From Pseudomonadota bacterium (GTDB lineage Bacteria; Pseudomonadota; Gammaproteobacteria; Burkholderiales; Burkholderiaceae_C): a stretch of DNA of 37,227 nt. Positions within the stretch are counted from its first letter, which is position 1, and every line of letters starts with the position of its first letter. A program made the translations under genes and the position numbers. The notes beneath the pieces were generated by a model, which was not told the DNA's origin, did not search any database, and saw nothing but the letters and a program-made list of their open reading frames with translations. The DNA is taken from the NCBI GenBank assembly GCA_021847345.1, contig JAJZTW010000038.1:1-37227 (forward strand). The letters are read 5' to 3'. This document shows, piece by piece, positions 13,966 to 21,611 of the stretch.

Positions 13966-13997
13966 AAAAAAGCCCCCGGCGCATGACGCCGGGGGCT
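13966..13997 (-). terminator. Intrinsic terminator of tRNA-Lys
   Basis: Read on the minus strand, a ten-pair GC stem GCCCCCGGCG/CGCCGGGGGC (13972-13981 and 13987-13996) with a five-base loop is followed by six T residues (13971-13966). It starts 11 bases after the encoded CCA of tRNA-Lys. This is a textbook Rho-independent terminator. Confidence 0.9.
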
Positions 13998-14007
13998 TCG
14001 CAAATGC

Positions 14008-14083
14008 TGGTGGGTCGTGCGTGACTCGAACACGCGACCAACGGATTAAAAGTCCGCTGCTCTACCGACTGAGCTAACGACCC
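14008..14083 (-). tRNA. tRNA-Lys (UUU)
   Basis: A 76-base cloverleaf read on the minus strand from GGGTCGTTAGCTCAG to ACGCACGACCCACCA. The acceptor stem GGGTCGT/ACGACCC, D-arm AGCTCAGTCGGTAGAGC and T-loop GTTCGAGTC are intact. The anticodon TTT lies at 14050-14048 within ACTTTTAATCC. The CCA end is encoded. The gene follows tcdA on the same strand, and the tRNA is itself a predicted t6A/ct6A substrate. Confidence 0.97.
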
Positions 14084-14095
14084 CTGCAGAAACGT

Positions 14096-14938
14096 TCAAT
14101 CATAACAAAGCGCATCACGCCTGGTCGCGACGGCCGGGCGGTCGGTGTTGTGTTCGCGCCGCAGCGCGACCGCCTCGACCGCGGCACCCGCCGCGGCCAT
14201 GCCGAAGGTTGCGGTGACCATCACGCTCGAGCCGTAGCCGGCGCAGTTGAGCCCGGCGCCGGCGTCGGCAGGCGCAGCGCAGGCCGCGCCCTGCAGCAGC
14301 GCGGCCTGGGGCTCGTCGGAATGCACGCAGGGCAGGCCGATCGGGCCGTGACGGGGGGCCTCGTGCTCTCGCCGCATGCGGTAGCGCAGTTTGGACAACA
14401 GCGGGTCGCCGCGCACGTCGGCCAGGTCGGCGATGCGCACATGCTGCGCCAGGCGCTTGCCGCCGGCCGCTCCCGACACGACGATGGGTGTGCGCGTGCG
14501 CAGCGCGTGTGCCGCGACTGCGGCCTTGGCGCGCACCTGGTCGCAGCAGTCCAGCAGCGCGTCGCAGTGCCGCGGCAGCAAGCCGGCCAGGTTCTCCGCG
14601 GTGATGAACTCCTCCACCTCGTGTACCCGGCACTCGGGGTTGATGTCGAGCAGGCGCTGCGCCAGCGCGCGTACCTTGGCCTGCCCCAGCGTCGACCCCA
14701 GCGCCTGGGCCTGCCGGTTGATGTTGGATTCGGCGACGTGGTCGAGGTCGATCAGCGTGAGTTCTCCGACACCGCTGCGCGCGAGGGCCTCGGCGGCCCA
14801 GGAGCCGACTCCGCCGACTCCGATGACCACCATGTGCGCGGCTTGCAGGCGATGCAGGCCGGCGTCTCCGTACAGGCGCGCGATGCCGCCGAAGCGGCGC
14901 TGCACATCGGGTGCGTCGGGGGCGGGCGCGGTGCTCAC
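14096..14938 (-). CDS. tcdA: tRNA threonylcarbamoyladenosine dehydratase TcdA
   Basis: The ATP-dependent E1-like enzyme cyclises t6A37 to ct6A in tRNAs that read ANN codons. The 280-residue product starts at GTG 14936-14938, whose GTGA overlaps the stop of the upstream transporter gene. The ThiF/MoeB fold is clear: MVVIGVGGVGSWAAEALARSG at about 35-55 for nucleotide binding, then LIDLDHVAESNINRQAQ and DCCDQVRAKAAVAAHAL. No CxxC zinc pair is seen, in line with TcdA. The end SSVMVTATFGMAAA fits the family. It lies last in the tolB-pal-cpoB-queC-yedE-tcdA run and just before tRNA-Lys, a substrate. A cysteine desulfurase partner (CsdA/CsdE) is not seen in the window. Confidence 0.9.
   Translation of the reverse strand: MSTAPAPDAPDVQRRFGGIARLYGDAGLHRLQAAHMVVIGVGGVGSWAAEALARSGVGELTLIDLDHVAESNINRQAQALGSTLGQAKVRALAQRLLDINPECRVHEVEEFITAENLAGLLPRHCDALLDCCDQVRAKAAVAAHALRTRTPIVVSGAAGGKRLAQHVRIADLADVRGDPLLSKLRYRMRREHEAPRHGPIGLPCVHSDEPQAALLQGAACAAPADAGAGLNCAGYGSSVMVTATFGMAAAGAAVEAVALRREHNTDRPAVATRRDALCYD
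14099..14104 (-). promoter_or_regulatory. Possible -10 element of tRNA-Lys
   Basis: On the minus strand TATGAT lies 15 bases before the tRNA 5' end, overlapping the tcdA stop codon. No good -35 is seen 17 bases upstream. Transcription from the tcdA operon is an alternative. Confidence 0.35.
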
Positions 14939-16059
14939 GCCATCTGGTCCAGGCGCCAGGCCTGGTATTTCACGCCGATCACGCCGCCGGCGATGATCGA
15001 CGCCAGCGCCAGCCAGCTGGTGGGCGACAGCGTGGAAACACCGGTGATGCCCTGGCCCACGGTGCATCCCAGCGCGGTCACGCCGCCGATGCCCATCAGC
15101 AGGCCGCCCACCATGTGGTTGGCCGTGTCCTCGACGCCCGCGAAGCCCTCCCAGCGAAAGCGCCGGGTGGCCAGCGCATGCAGCGCCGAGCCGGCGATCA
15201 CGCCGAACACCGACACGATGCCGATGTTGAGCACGTTGCTGGCATCGCTGTACAGCAGCAGCCAGTTCAGGGTCGATGCCAGCGGCGAGACAAAGGTGAA
15301 GGATTCCATGTGGTTGGTCGCGCTGCCCACGTACACGGCGGCCAGGGTCTGAGGATCCTCGGCGACGAAGCCCAGATGCCCCGACACCCACCACAGGCCC
15401 ACCACCAGCGCGCCGATGCCCGCGCCGCCGAGCAACAGGCGCGCATCGCGTCCGTCGCGTTTCCACAGCGCCCACAGGCTCAGCCCCAGGCCGACGCCGT
15501 CGCCCAGCAACAGCAGCCAGGCACGGGCCGACAGTGGGGTGTGACGTGCCAGCAGCGAAGGCAGGTCCTGGGCGCCTGCCAGGTGCACGGACACGCGGTC
15601 GAGCAGGTACACGCGGGGCTCGGCGGTGATGCCGCGCAAGGTCGCATAGGCACCGATGGCGAGCATCACGAACACCACCAGCGCCTTCAGGCTGCCGCTG
15701 CCCAGGCGTACCAGGGTCTTGCTGCCGCAGCCCGAGGCCAGCACCATGCCGATGCCGAACAGCAAGCCGCCCACCAGCGCCGACAGCCACAGCAGGTCGG
15801 GGGTGGTGTAGATGCTCTGGTGCAGGTCGATCTGCCCGCTGGCGGCCAGCCAGGTGGTGCCCAGCGTGGCCACGCCGATGGCCAGGATCCACATGCGCAT
15901 GCGGGTCCAGTCGCCAAAGTTCACGATGTCCGCCACCGATCCCATGGTGCAGAACTGCGTGCGGTGCATCAGCGCGCCGAACGCGACGCTGATCAGGAAC
16001 GTACTACCCAGCACCGCGTGGGTGAGGGCCGTCATGGACAGGGGTGAGTCGGTGGGCAT
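14935..16059 (-). CDS. YeeE/YedE (TsuA-like) sulfur transport family protein
   Basis: An inner-membrane protein of about nine to ten helices, 374 residues from ATG 16059 (ATG 16035 is an alternative, giving MTALTHAVLG). YeeE/YedE proteins carry sulfur compounds; TsuA members import thiosulfate by passing it along cysteines. The three cysteine motifs are present: HRTQFCTMGSVAD near 40, SGCGSKTLVRLG near 115 and ALGCTVGQGITGVSTL near 330. The protein is twice the length of the split YeeE-A/B halves, so it is the full-length form. It overlaps tcdA by four bases and follows queC by 29. No TsuB/TusA-like partner is seen, so the transported species is not certain. Confidence 0.85.
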   Translation of the reverse strand: MPTDSPLSMTALTHAVLGSTFLISVAFGALMHRTQFCTMGSVADIVNFGDWTRMRMWILAIGVATLGTTWLAASGQIDLHQSIYTTPDLLWLSALVGGLLFGIGMVLASGCGSKTLVRLGSGSLKALVVFVMLAIGAYATLRGITAEPRVYLLDRVSVHLAGAQDLPSLLARHTPLSARAWLLLLGDGVGLGLSLWALWKRDGRDARLLLGGAGIGALVVGLWWVSGHLGFVAEDPQTLAAVYVGSATNHMESFTFVSPLASTLNWLLLYSDASNVLNIGIVSVFGVIAGSALHALATRRFRWEGFAGVEDTANHMVGGLLMGIGGVTALGCTVGQGITGVSTLSPTSWLALASIIAGGVIGVKYQAWRLDQMA

Positions 16060-16088
16060 GGCCGCAGCGAAAGGCCGGGTCGCGCGGC

Positions 16089-16811
16089 TCAGGCAGCGCG
16101 GTAGCGGGTGGGATCGGGGACGCCGGCGGCTTCGAAACCGGCGGCGCGAATACGGCACGACGGGCATTCGCCGCAGGCGCGGCCTTGCTCGTCCGCCTGG
16201 TAGCAGCTTACGGTGATCGCGAAATCCACGCCGAGTCGAAGGCCCTCGCGGATGATCTCGGCCTTGGTCATGTGGATGATCGGCGCGTGCACCCGCATGC
16301 GCAGCCCCTCGACGCCGGCCTTGGTCGCCAGGTTGGCCATGTGTTCGAAGGCCTGCACGTATTCGGGGCGGCAGTCCGGGTAGCCGGAATAGTCCACCGC
16401 GTTGGCGCCATAGAACAGGTCGTGCCCGCCCAGTGCCTCGGCCCACGACAGCGCCAGCGACAGCATCACGGTGTTGCGCGCCGGCACATAGGTGTTGGGA
16501 ATGCCTGCGCGCCCGGCCTGGCTGCCCGTCGGCACGTCGATCGACGTGTCGGTCAGCGACGATCCGCCGAAGCGGCCGATGTCGAGCCGGACGATCTCGT
16601 GGCGCGCCGCGCCGAGCGCGAGCGCAACCCGGCGCGCGGCATCGAGTTCGGCGCGGTGGCGCTGGCCGTAGTCCAGCGACAACGCGTGGCAGGCATAGCC
16701 GGCGTGGCGGGCCATCGCCAGCACCGTGGCCGAGTCCTGGCCCCCCGACAGCAGCACCACGGCGGGAGCGCCGGGCACCGGTGCCGGAGGCAGTGCGGGG
16801 TTCATGGGCAT
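16089..16811 (-). CDS. queC: 7-cyano-7-deazaguanine synthase QueC
   Basis: It converts 7-carboxy-7-deazaguanine to preQ0 using ATP and ammonia, in queuosine biosynthesis. The 240-residue protein begins with a PP-loop, [15 protein letters not shown] (SGGQDS at 22-27), continues with [14 protein letters not shown], and has [16 protein letters not shown] and [18 protein letters not shown] typical of QueC. Four C-terminal cysteines for zinc are present in [22 protein letters not shown] 16811 and ATG 16805 are both possible starts; neither has a good ribosome site. It follows cpoB by 20 bases, an arrangement common in proteobacteria. Confidence 0.93.
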   Translation of the reverse strand: MPMNPALPPAPVPGAPAVVLLSGGQDSATVLAMARHAGYACHALSLDYGQRHRAELDAARRVALALGAARHEIVRLDIGRFGGSSLTDTSIDVPTGSQAGRAGIPNTYVPARNTVMLSLALSWAEALGGHDLFYGANAVDYSGYPDCRPEYVQAFEHMANLATKAGVEGLRMRVHAPIIHMTKAEIIREGLRLGVDFAITVSCYQADEQGRACGECPSCRIRAAGFEAAGVPDPTRYRAA

Positions 16812-16831
16812 GCGCCGTCGTGGCTTCGGGC

Positions 16832-17635
16832 TCAGCCCCGCAGCTTGGCCAGGCGGTCGCGCGCGGCCGACGAGGCTTCCGAATCGGGGTACTGCTTGAT
16901 CAGGCGTTGCAGCGTGATGCGCGCGGCCTTGAACTCGCGTAGCTCCACCTGGCAGTTGGCCAGTCCCAACATGGCCTCGGGAACGCGATGGGCGTTGGGT
17001 GCCGATTGAATCAGATCCTGGAAGGCCTGCACCGCGTCCTTGTAGCGTTGCTGGCCGTACAGGGAGTTGCCCAGCCAGTAGCGCGCCTCGTTCAGGTAGG
17101 CGCTGCTCGGGTACTGCGTGATGAAGCCGCGGAACTGAGCGCTGGCCTGGCTGAACTGCCCATTGCGGAAATTGCCCAGCGCCTGCTCGAACGCGGCCTT
17201 CTCGGCGGGCGCCACGGTCACCGTCTTGCCGTTGAGCTGTACCTGTACCGGCTCGAGCGGGGCCAGGCGCTGGTTCAGCGCCGTCTGGCTGGCCTGCATC
17301 TTGGACAGCGCGCTGTTGACTTGCTGCGTGGTGGTGTCCTGCTGGCCGCGCAGCTGCGCGATCTCGGACTTGAGCTGGTCGATCTGGTTGGCCAGGTCGA
17401 GCATGGAGTTGCGCACCTGCTGCAACTGCTGAGCCTGCTGGGTCTGCTGGGTCTGTTGCGCCTGCTGCAGTTGCGCCACCTGGGCGCGCAATTGCAGGAT
17501 CGCACGGCGCGCCTCGTTGTCGGCGAACAGGTCGGCGTGGGCCGCGCCGGTCCACGCCAGGCCGCCCAGACCCAGGGTCAGCGCGGCACAGACGCGACGC
17601 AATCGCGCGCCGGGGGCGAAGGGCTGAGGTTTCAT
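16832..17635 (-). CDS. cpoB: Cell division coordinator CpoB (YbgF)
   Basis: A periplasmic Tol-Pal partner that links peptidoglycan synthesis and outer-membrane constriction. The 267-residue precursor has a Sec signal (about 1-34, [18 protein letters not shown]...AHA), a glutamine-rich coiled coil that trimerises (about 40-110, with repeated QQAQQTQQ), a linker, and C-terminal TPR repeats from about 145 ([51 protein letters not shown]). The length is normal. It follows pal by 36 bases. The coiled coil has an unusually long run of Q-rich repeats, which vary in length between species. Confidence 0.93.
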   Translation of the reverse strand: MKPQPFAPGARLRRVCAALTLGLGGLAWTGAAHADLFADNEARRAILQLRAQVAQLQQAQQTQQTQQAQQLQQVRNSMLDLANQIDQLKSEIAQLRGQQDTTTQQVNSALSKMQASQTALNQRLAPLEPVQVQLNGKTVTVAPAEKAAFEQALGNFRNGQFSQASAQFRGFITQYPSSAYLNEARYWLGNSLYGQQRYKDAVQAFQDLIQSAPNAHRVPEAMLGLANCQVELREFKAARITLQRLIKQYPDSEASSAARDRLAKLRG

Positions 17636-17671
17636 GGCGCTGTCTCCGGGGGGGTCTTGATGGGCGGGGAT

Positions 17672-18262
17672 TCAGGGCTGGTAGACGATGTCCACGCGCC
17701 GGTTCATCGCGTAATCCTCGGGGGTGCTGCCGAGGGCCTTGGGCTTTTCCTTGCCGAAGCTGATGGCTTCCATCTGCGACGGCTTGACCCCCAGCAGTTC
17801 CAGGCTGCGGCGCACCGCGTCGGCGCGCTTCTGGCCCAGCGCCAGGTTGTACTCGCGGCTGCCGCGTGCATCGGTGTTGCCCTGCAGCTGCACGTGCGCC
17901 GCCGGGTGGGTGCTCAGGTATTGCGCGTTGCCCTGGAGCGTCGGCTGATAGCGCGGATCGACGGTGTAGCTGTCGTAGCCGAAGTACACGCTGCGCCCGA
18001 CGTCGGCAGTCGGGCCCATGCCGCCGCCCGCGCCTGCCGCGCCGGCGCCGCCGGTCTGCACCGCCGCCACCGAGCTCTGTGCCGCGCCTTGCCCGGCGAC
18101 GCCGTTGGCGGTCGCCGAGCCGGTGGCGGCCCCCACCGGCGTGGCCGTCTGGGTTTCCACCGGGGCCTTCTGGTCCAGGGGGACGCCGGAGGAGCAGCCT
18201 CCGAGCACGGCGGCCGCGCCCAGTGCGGCCAGCAGGGGTGTGATGCGCGGGATCAGGTTCAT
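17672..18262 (-). CDS. pal: Peptidoglycan-associated lipoprotein Pal
   Basis: The outer-membrane lipoprotein binds peptidoglycan through an OmpA-like domain and docks with TolB and TolA. The 196-residue precursor starts at ATG 18262, chosen because [19 protein letters not shown] plus lipobox LGGC (C23) forms a lipoprotein signal. An alanine/glycine-rich linker (about 30-88) follows, then the OmpA_C domain: [54 protein letters not shown] and the end [10 protein letters not shown]. Peptidoglycan contact residues ([11 protein letters not shown], with D and R) are intact. It lies between tolB and cpoB on the same strand. Confidence 0.96.
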   Translation of the reverse strand: MNLIPRITPLLAALGAAAVLGGCSSGVPLDQKAPVETQTATPVGAATGSATANGVAGQGAAQSSVAAVQTGGAGAAGAGGGMGPTADVGRSVYFGYDSYTVDPRYQPTLQGNAQYLSTHPAAHVQLQGNTDARGSREYNLALGQKRADAVRRSLELLGVKPSQMEAISFGKEKPKALGSTPEDYAMNRRVDIVYQP

Positions 18263-18375
18263 GGTGCGAGTGTGCGGGGGCAGTGGAGACATGCTGGGGC
18301 GGTGACGGCAGGCAGCGGGGGCGAATCGGGGCGCGGGTATCGGCCGCGACCCGCGGGCGGGGCTGGCGCGGTGGC

Positions 18376-19701
18376 TCAGGCCGGCGTGGTCCAGGGCCCC
18401 CAGGCGGGCTCGCGCACCTGTTGCCCCGGCGCGGCCAGCGTGGTGCGCACACTGCCGTCGAGGGACACGGTGCGCAGCACCTGCACGCCGCGTTCGCCGG
18501 CTCCGTACACCAGGATCTGCCCGTTGGGGGCGAAGCTCGGGTGGCCGTCGTCGGGGCCTTCGCCCAATGCGCGCGTGGCACCGCTTTGCAGGTCCTGCAG
18601 CCACAGTTGGTAATTGTTGCCCTGGCGCGAGACGAAGGCCAGGGATTTTCCGTCCGGACTGATCGCCGGGCTCACGTTGTAGCTGCCGGCGAACGTCACG
18701 CGACGCAGATTCGACCCGTCGAGCCCGGATTGATAGATCTGGGGAGAGCCGTCGCGGTCACTGACGAAATACAAACTCTTTCCATCCGGCGCGAACACAG
18801 GTTCGGTGGCGATGCTGCTTGCCCGGATCACCGGCGTGGCGTGTCCTCCGCCGGCCGGAACCGTGTAGATCTGCGACGCGGCCCCCATCGTGAGCACCAC
18901 CGCCAGCGTGCGCCCATCCGGCGAGAACGCCGGCGCGCTGTTGCTGCCGCGGAAGTTCGCCACCGCGCGCCGAGCGCCCGTGCGCACGTTCTGCACGAAC
19001 ACCACCGGCTTGCCGGTCTCGAAGGACACATAGGCCAGGCTGCCGCCGTCGGGCGACCACGCCGGCGACATCAGGGGCTCGCGGCTGCGCAGCGCGGCCA
19101 TCGGGTTGTAGCCGTCGCTGTCGGCCACCAGCAGCGAGAAGCTCTTCGGGCCACCGCGGCTGATGAAGGCGATACGTGTGGCGAACACTCCCCGCTGCCC
19201 GGTGAGCTTCTGGTAGATGAAGTCGGCGATGCGGTGGGCCGCCAGGCGCAAGTCGCCGCTGACCACGCGCAAGGCGATGCCGCCGAGGTCGCGCTGACCC
19301 ACGGCATCCCACAGCCGGAAGCGGATCATCCAGGTCTGCGGGCCGGCCGCGACCACGCTGCCGCCGCCGGCAGCCTCGAGTTGTTCGCCGCGCCACTGCG
19401 AGTACGCCGGAGGGCCGGCATCGCTGAGGGTCGGGGAGGAAGCGGCGGGGGTTACCCGGAACTGCCCGCTGCGCAGCAGATCGGCCCGGATGATGTCGGC
19501 GAGCGGTTGCGGGCACGCGGACTGGCCCTGGAAGGTGTCGACCAGCACCGGGATCTGGCGCGCGCCGATGCCGGAGACGTCCACGCGAAACTGCGCCTGG
19601 GCGAGCAGGGGCTCGGCGGCCAGGCCGAGTGCGCCCGCAAGGCGCAGGCCGTGGGCTGCCGCGGGCAGGGCCGAACCGAGAACAAAGCGTCGTCGTTGCA
19701 T
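18376..19701 (-). CDS. tolB: Tol-Pal translocation protein TolB
   Basis: A periplasmic beta-propeller protein of the Tol-Pal system. The 441-residue precursor starts at ATG 19701, with AGGA six bases upstream; the open frame reaches 19788 without signal-like sequence. The N-terminus [16 protein letters not shown] has a twin-arginine-like RRRFVLG followed by a hydrophobic stretch and AQA cleavage site, so Tat export is possible. The N-terminal domain (about 35-165) is followed by propeller blades with repeated SPDG signatures: [66 protein letters not shown] and [13 protein letters not shown]. Unusually, tolA does not precede it; two glycosyltransferase genes do, and tolA is about 10 kb away. 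Confidence 0.94.
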   Translation of the reverse strand: MQRRRFVLGSALPAAAHGLRLAGALGLAAEPLLAQAQFRVDVSGIGARQIPVLVDTFQGQSACPQPLADIIRADLLRSGQFRVTPAASSPTLSDAGPPAYSQWRGEQLEAAGGGSVVAAGPQTWMIRFRLWDAVGQRDLGGIALRVVSGDLRLAAHRIADFIYQKLTGQRGVFATRIAFISRGGPKSFSLLVADSDGYNPMAALRSREPLMSPAWSPDGGSLAYVSFETGKPVVFVQNVRTGARRAVANFRGSNSAPAFSPDGRTLAVVLTMGAASQIYTVPAGGGHATPVIRASSIATEPVFAPDGKSLYFVSDRDGSPQIYQSGLDGSNLRRVTFAGSYNVSPAISPDGKSLAFVSRQGNNYQLWLQDLQSGATRALGEGPDDGHPSFAPNGQILVYGAGERGVQVLRTVSLDGSVRTTLAAPGQQVREPAWGPWTTPA

Positions 19702-19747
19702 GGGATTCCTGGCAGGCTGGCACCGGCGATGGGTGCGATCGTGCAAA

Positions 19748-19753
19748 ATTCTA
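19748..19753 (-). promoter_or_regulatory. Possible -10 element of the tolB operon
   Basis: TAGAAT on the minus strand, in the AT-rich CATAGAATTTTGC, would start transcription about 40 bases before the tolB ATG. No good -35 match is seen. A promoter here is needed since tolA is not upstream. Confidence 0.4.
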
Positions 19754-19794
19754 TGCCGTGGCGCCTTCTCCGGGAGCGGCTGGCGCACGTGGAC

Positions 19795-20580
19795 TCAGCG
19801 GCCCTGTGCGGATTTGCCCAGGTGCCACAACTTCAGCCAGCGGTACCAAGTCTCGTGGGCGATCGAGCAAGCCAGCACGAATCCAAGCTTTCCGTCCAGA
19901 AAGCCGCGGCGCAGCACGTAGGTGCGCAGGAAAGCCCACAGGCTGTGCCCGAGTGCGCCGGACAGGCTGCCGCGCCGCCCCGCCTCGGCAGCCTTGCTCG
20001 CACCCGCGCTGCTGTAGCGATTCATTTTCTCGAGCACATCCTCGAGCGAGCGGTAGCTGATGTGCACCAGATCCTCGCGCAGGCGTCCGACAGCGCCCGT
20101 GACCTGCAGGCTTTCGTGGACCACATCGTCGCTGAAGCGCGCCTTGTCGCGGCGGAACAGGCGTACGACCCGATCGGGATACCAGCCGCCGTGACGCATG
20201 AACTGCCCGCAATAGCTCGAGAGCCTCGGCATGGAAAACGCCACAAGGTTCCCGGGGCTCGAAATGGCGTGGCGGATCTCGCGCGCGAGCGCTTCGCTGA
20301 CGCGCTCGTCGGCATCGATCGACAGGATCCAGTCGCAACGTGCCAGCGCCACGGCACGGTTCTTCTGGGCCCCGAAACCCGGCCAGTCCACGCTCTCATG
20401 GACATGCGCCCCCAGACTGCGCGCCAGCTCCACGGTGCTGTCACGGCTGGCATGGTCGAGCACGATGACGTCGTCGCACCAGGCCAGTGCGGCCAGGCAC
20501 TCGGGCAGATTGCGCTCCTCGTCGCGGGTGATGAGCACCGCGCAGATGGTGGGCGCGCGGCCCGCCTGCTGCGTGGTCAT
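19795..20580 (-). CDS. Family 2 glycosyltransferase, WaaE/KdtX-like (LPS core)
   Basis: A cytoplasmic or membrane-associated GT-A transferase of 261 residues. It opens with ICAVLITRDEERNLPECLAA, then VIVLDHASRDSTVELARSLG, GFGAQKNRAVALARCDWILS and the metal-binding IDADERVS near 100. This order, including the WPGFGAQKN segment, matches the WaaE/KdtX LPS-core glucosyltransferase group. WYPDRVVRLFRRDKARF and VHESLQV follow. A basic hydrophobic tail, FLRTYVLRRGFLDGKLGFVLA, is common in the group. The start ATG overlaps the upstream gene as ATGA, so the two are coupled. MsbA on the other strand supports a lipid A/LPS role. The donor and acceptor sugars are not known. Confidence 0.82.
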   Translation of the reverse strand: MTTQQAGRAPTICAVLITRDEERNLPECLAALAWCDDVIVLDHASRDSTVELARSLGAHVHESVDWPGFGAQKNRAVALARCDWILSIDADERVSEALAREIRHAISSPGNLVAFSMPRLSSYCGQFMRHGGWYPDRVVRLFRRDKARFSDDVVHESLQVTGAVGRLREDLVHISYRSLEDVLEKMNRYSSAGASKAAEAGRRGSLSGALGHSLWAFLRTYVLRRGFLDGKLGFVLACSIAHETWYRWLKLWHLGKSAQGR

Positions 20581-21494
20581 CGGTCGCTCCCCGGACCCGT
20601 CCACAGTCGCCCGGGCTCGGGTTCCCAGGCGCGCACGTCGCCCAGCGGGAAATCGCCGGCAAGTCCGTACAGGGCGCGCTTGAGCCTTCCCACGGGTGAC
20701 GCGCGGGGCGCCGACTCCGGAGCCGACGCCCAGGCCTGTCCCTCGCTTGCGGCACGCTGCAGATATCGGCGTCGGAATTCCCCTTGCGACAAGCCCCATT
20801 TCATGATGAAGGTTCGAGCGCCATGGTTGCGCCTCACGCGGGCCGTGCTGCGACACGCGAAATGGTAGACGCGGCTGGCGCTGATCACGGTGAAGTCGCG
20901 GCAGCCGGCGACCCAGAATTTCATCATCAGGTCGTCCTCGCTGCCCATGCCGGGGCTGAATTCGAGGCTGTAGCCGCCCACAGCGTGCCACCATTGGCGC
21001 GGCACCACGCTGACCGGCGAGGCGGCTCCGGCGATGTCCTCCCGCTGCGGGTCGGCGTGCTGCGCGAGCAGGGCATCGGCGTCGAACTCCTGCGCGCTGC
21101 GGCCGAAGTCGTGCACGATGGTCAATGGGTTCACCGTTTGCGTCGGCTCGATCACGGTTGCCGACAGATACGCCACCGCGCCGTGCCGGCCGGAGATTGC
21201 CGCGGCGAGTGCCCGATCCCAGCCGGGGCAGCACACCATGTCGTCATTGAGGTAGACCAACCAGTCCTGGGTGGCGAGCGCCGCCAGGCGGTTGATGGCC
21301 AGGCAGATACCCTGGTTTGCAGGGCTGTGCGTATGGCGCAGCCCCTGTGCGCGCACCCATTCCAGCGTTCCGTCCGAGCCGTCGTTGACGTGAACCAGGA
21401 TTTCGCAGGGCATCACGCTGGTGCGCTGGATCGACTCCACGCACAACTTGAGATATTCGAGATTGTTCCAGGTCGGGACGAGGATGCTGAACAT
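20577..21494 (-). CDS. Family 2 glycosyltransferase
   Basis: A 305-residue GT-A transferase starting SILVPTWNNLEYLKLCVESI with VNDGSDGTLEWVRAQG, then NQGICLAINRLAALATQDW and the metal-binding YLNDDM near 105. FSPGMGSEDDLMMKFWVAG near 200 has the acidic ED pair expected as catalytic base region. The C-terminal 70 residues are polar and poorly conserved. It is first in a two-gene unit with the WaaE-like enzyme, sharing four bases. Divergent from msbA across a palindromic promoter. The function is probably surface polysaccharide or LPS assembly; I do not assign the sugar. No Shine-Dalgarno is obvious at ATG 21494. Confidence 0.8.
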   Translation of the reverse strand: MFSILVPTWNNLEYLKLCVESIQRTSVMPCEILVHVNDGSDGTLEWVRAQGLRHTHSPANQGICLAINRLAALATQDWLVYLNDDMVCCPGWDRALAAAISGRHGAVAYLSATVIEPTQTVNPLTIVHDFGRSAQEFDADALLAQHADPQREDIAGAASPVSVVPRQWWHAVGGYSLEFSPGMGSEDDLMMKFWVAGCRDFTVISASRVYHFACRSTARVRRNHGARTFIMKWGLSQGEFRRRYLQRAASEGQAWASAPESAPRASPVGRLKRALYGLAGDFPLGDVRAWEPEPGRLWTGPGSDR

Positions 21495-21539
21495 GTGCTG
21501 TTGGGTGGCGTGTCATGGCCGGCGGAGCGCCACCGAGGT

Positions 21540-21556
21540 CCGTCTATCATAGACGG
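21540..21556. promoter_or_regulatory. Palindromic divergent promoter between msbA and the glycosyltransferases
   Basis: CCGTCTATCATAGACGG is an eight-pair inverted repeat about one central base. It contains TATCAT (21545-21550) on the plus strand and TATGAT (21551-21546) on the minus strand, so two overlapping -10 elements face opposite ways. Implied starts lie about 55 bases before msbA and about 45 before the glycosyltransferase gene. -35 boxes are not evident. A dimeric regulator site is an alternative reading. Confidence 0.5.
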
Positions 21557-21611
21557 CCCTCGATCGCCTGCGTGAAGGCAACACAACTGCCCGCCTTGCA
21601 GGCATTCTTCC

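Noticed and set aside
16089..18581. An 830-codon minus frame covering queC, cpoB and pal
   Set aside because: Only its last 240 codons are a real gene (queC); the rest is an out-of-frame reading of cpoB and pal.
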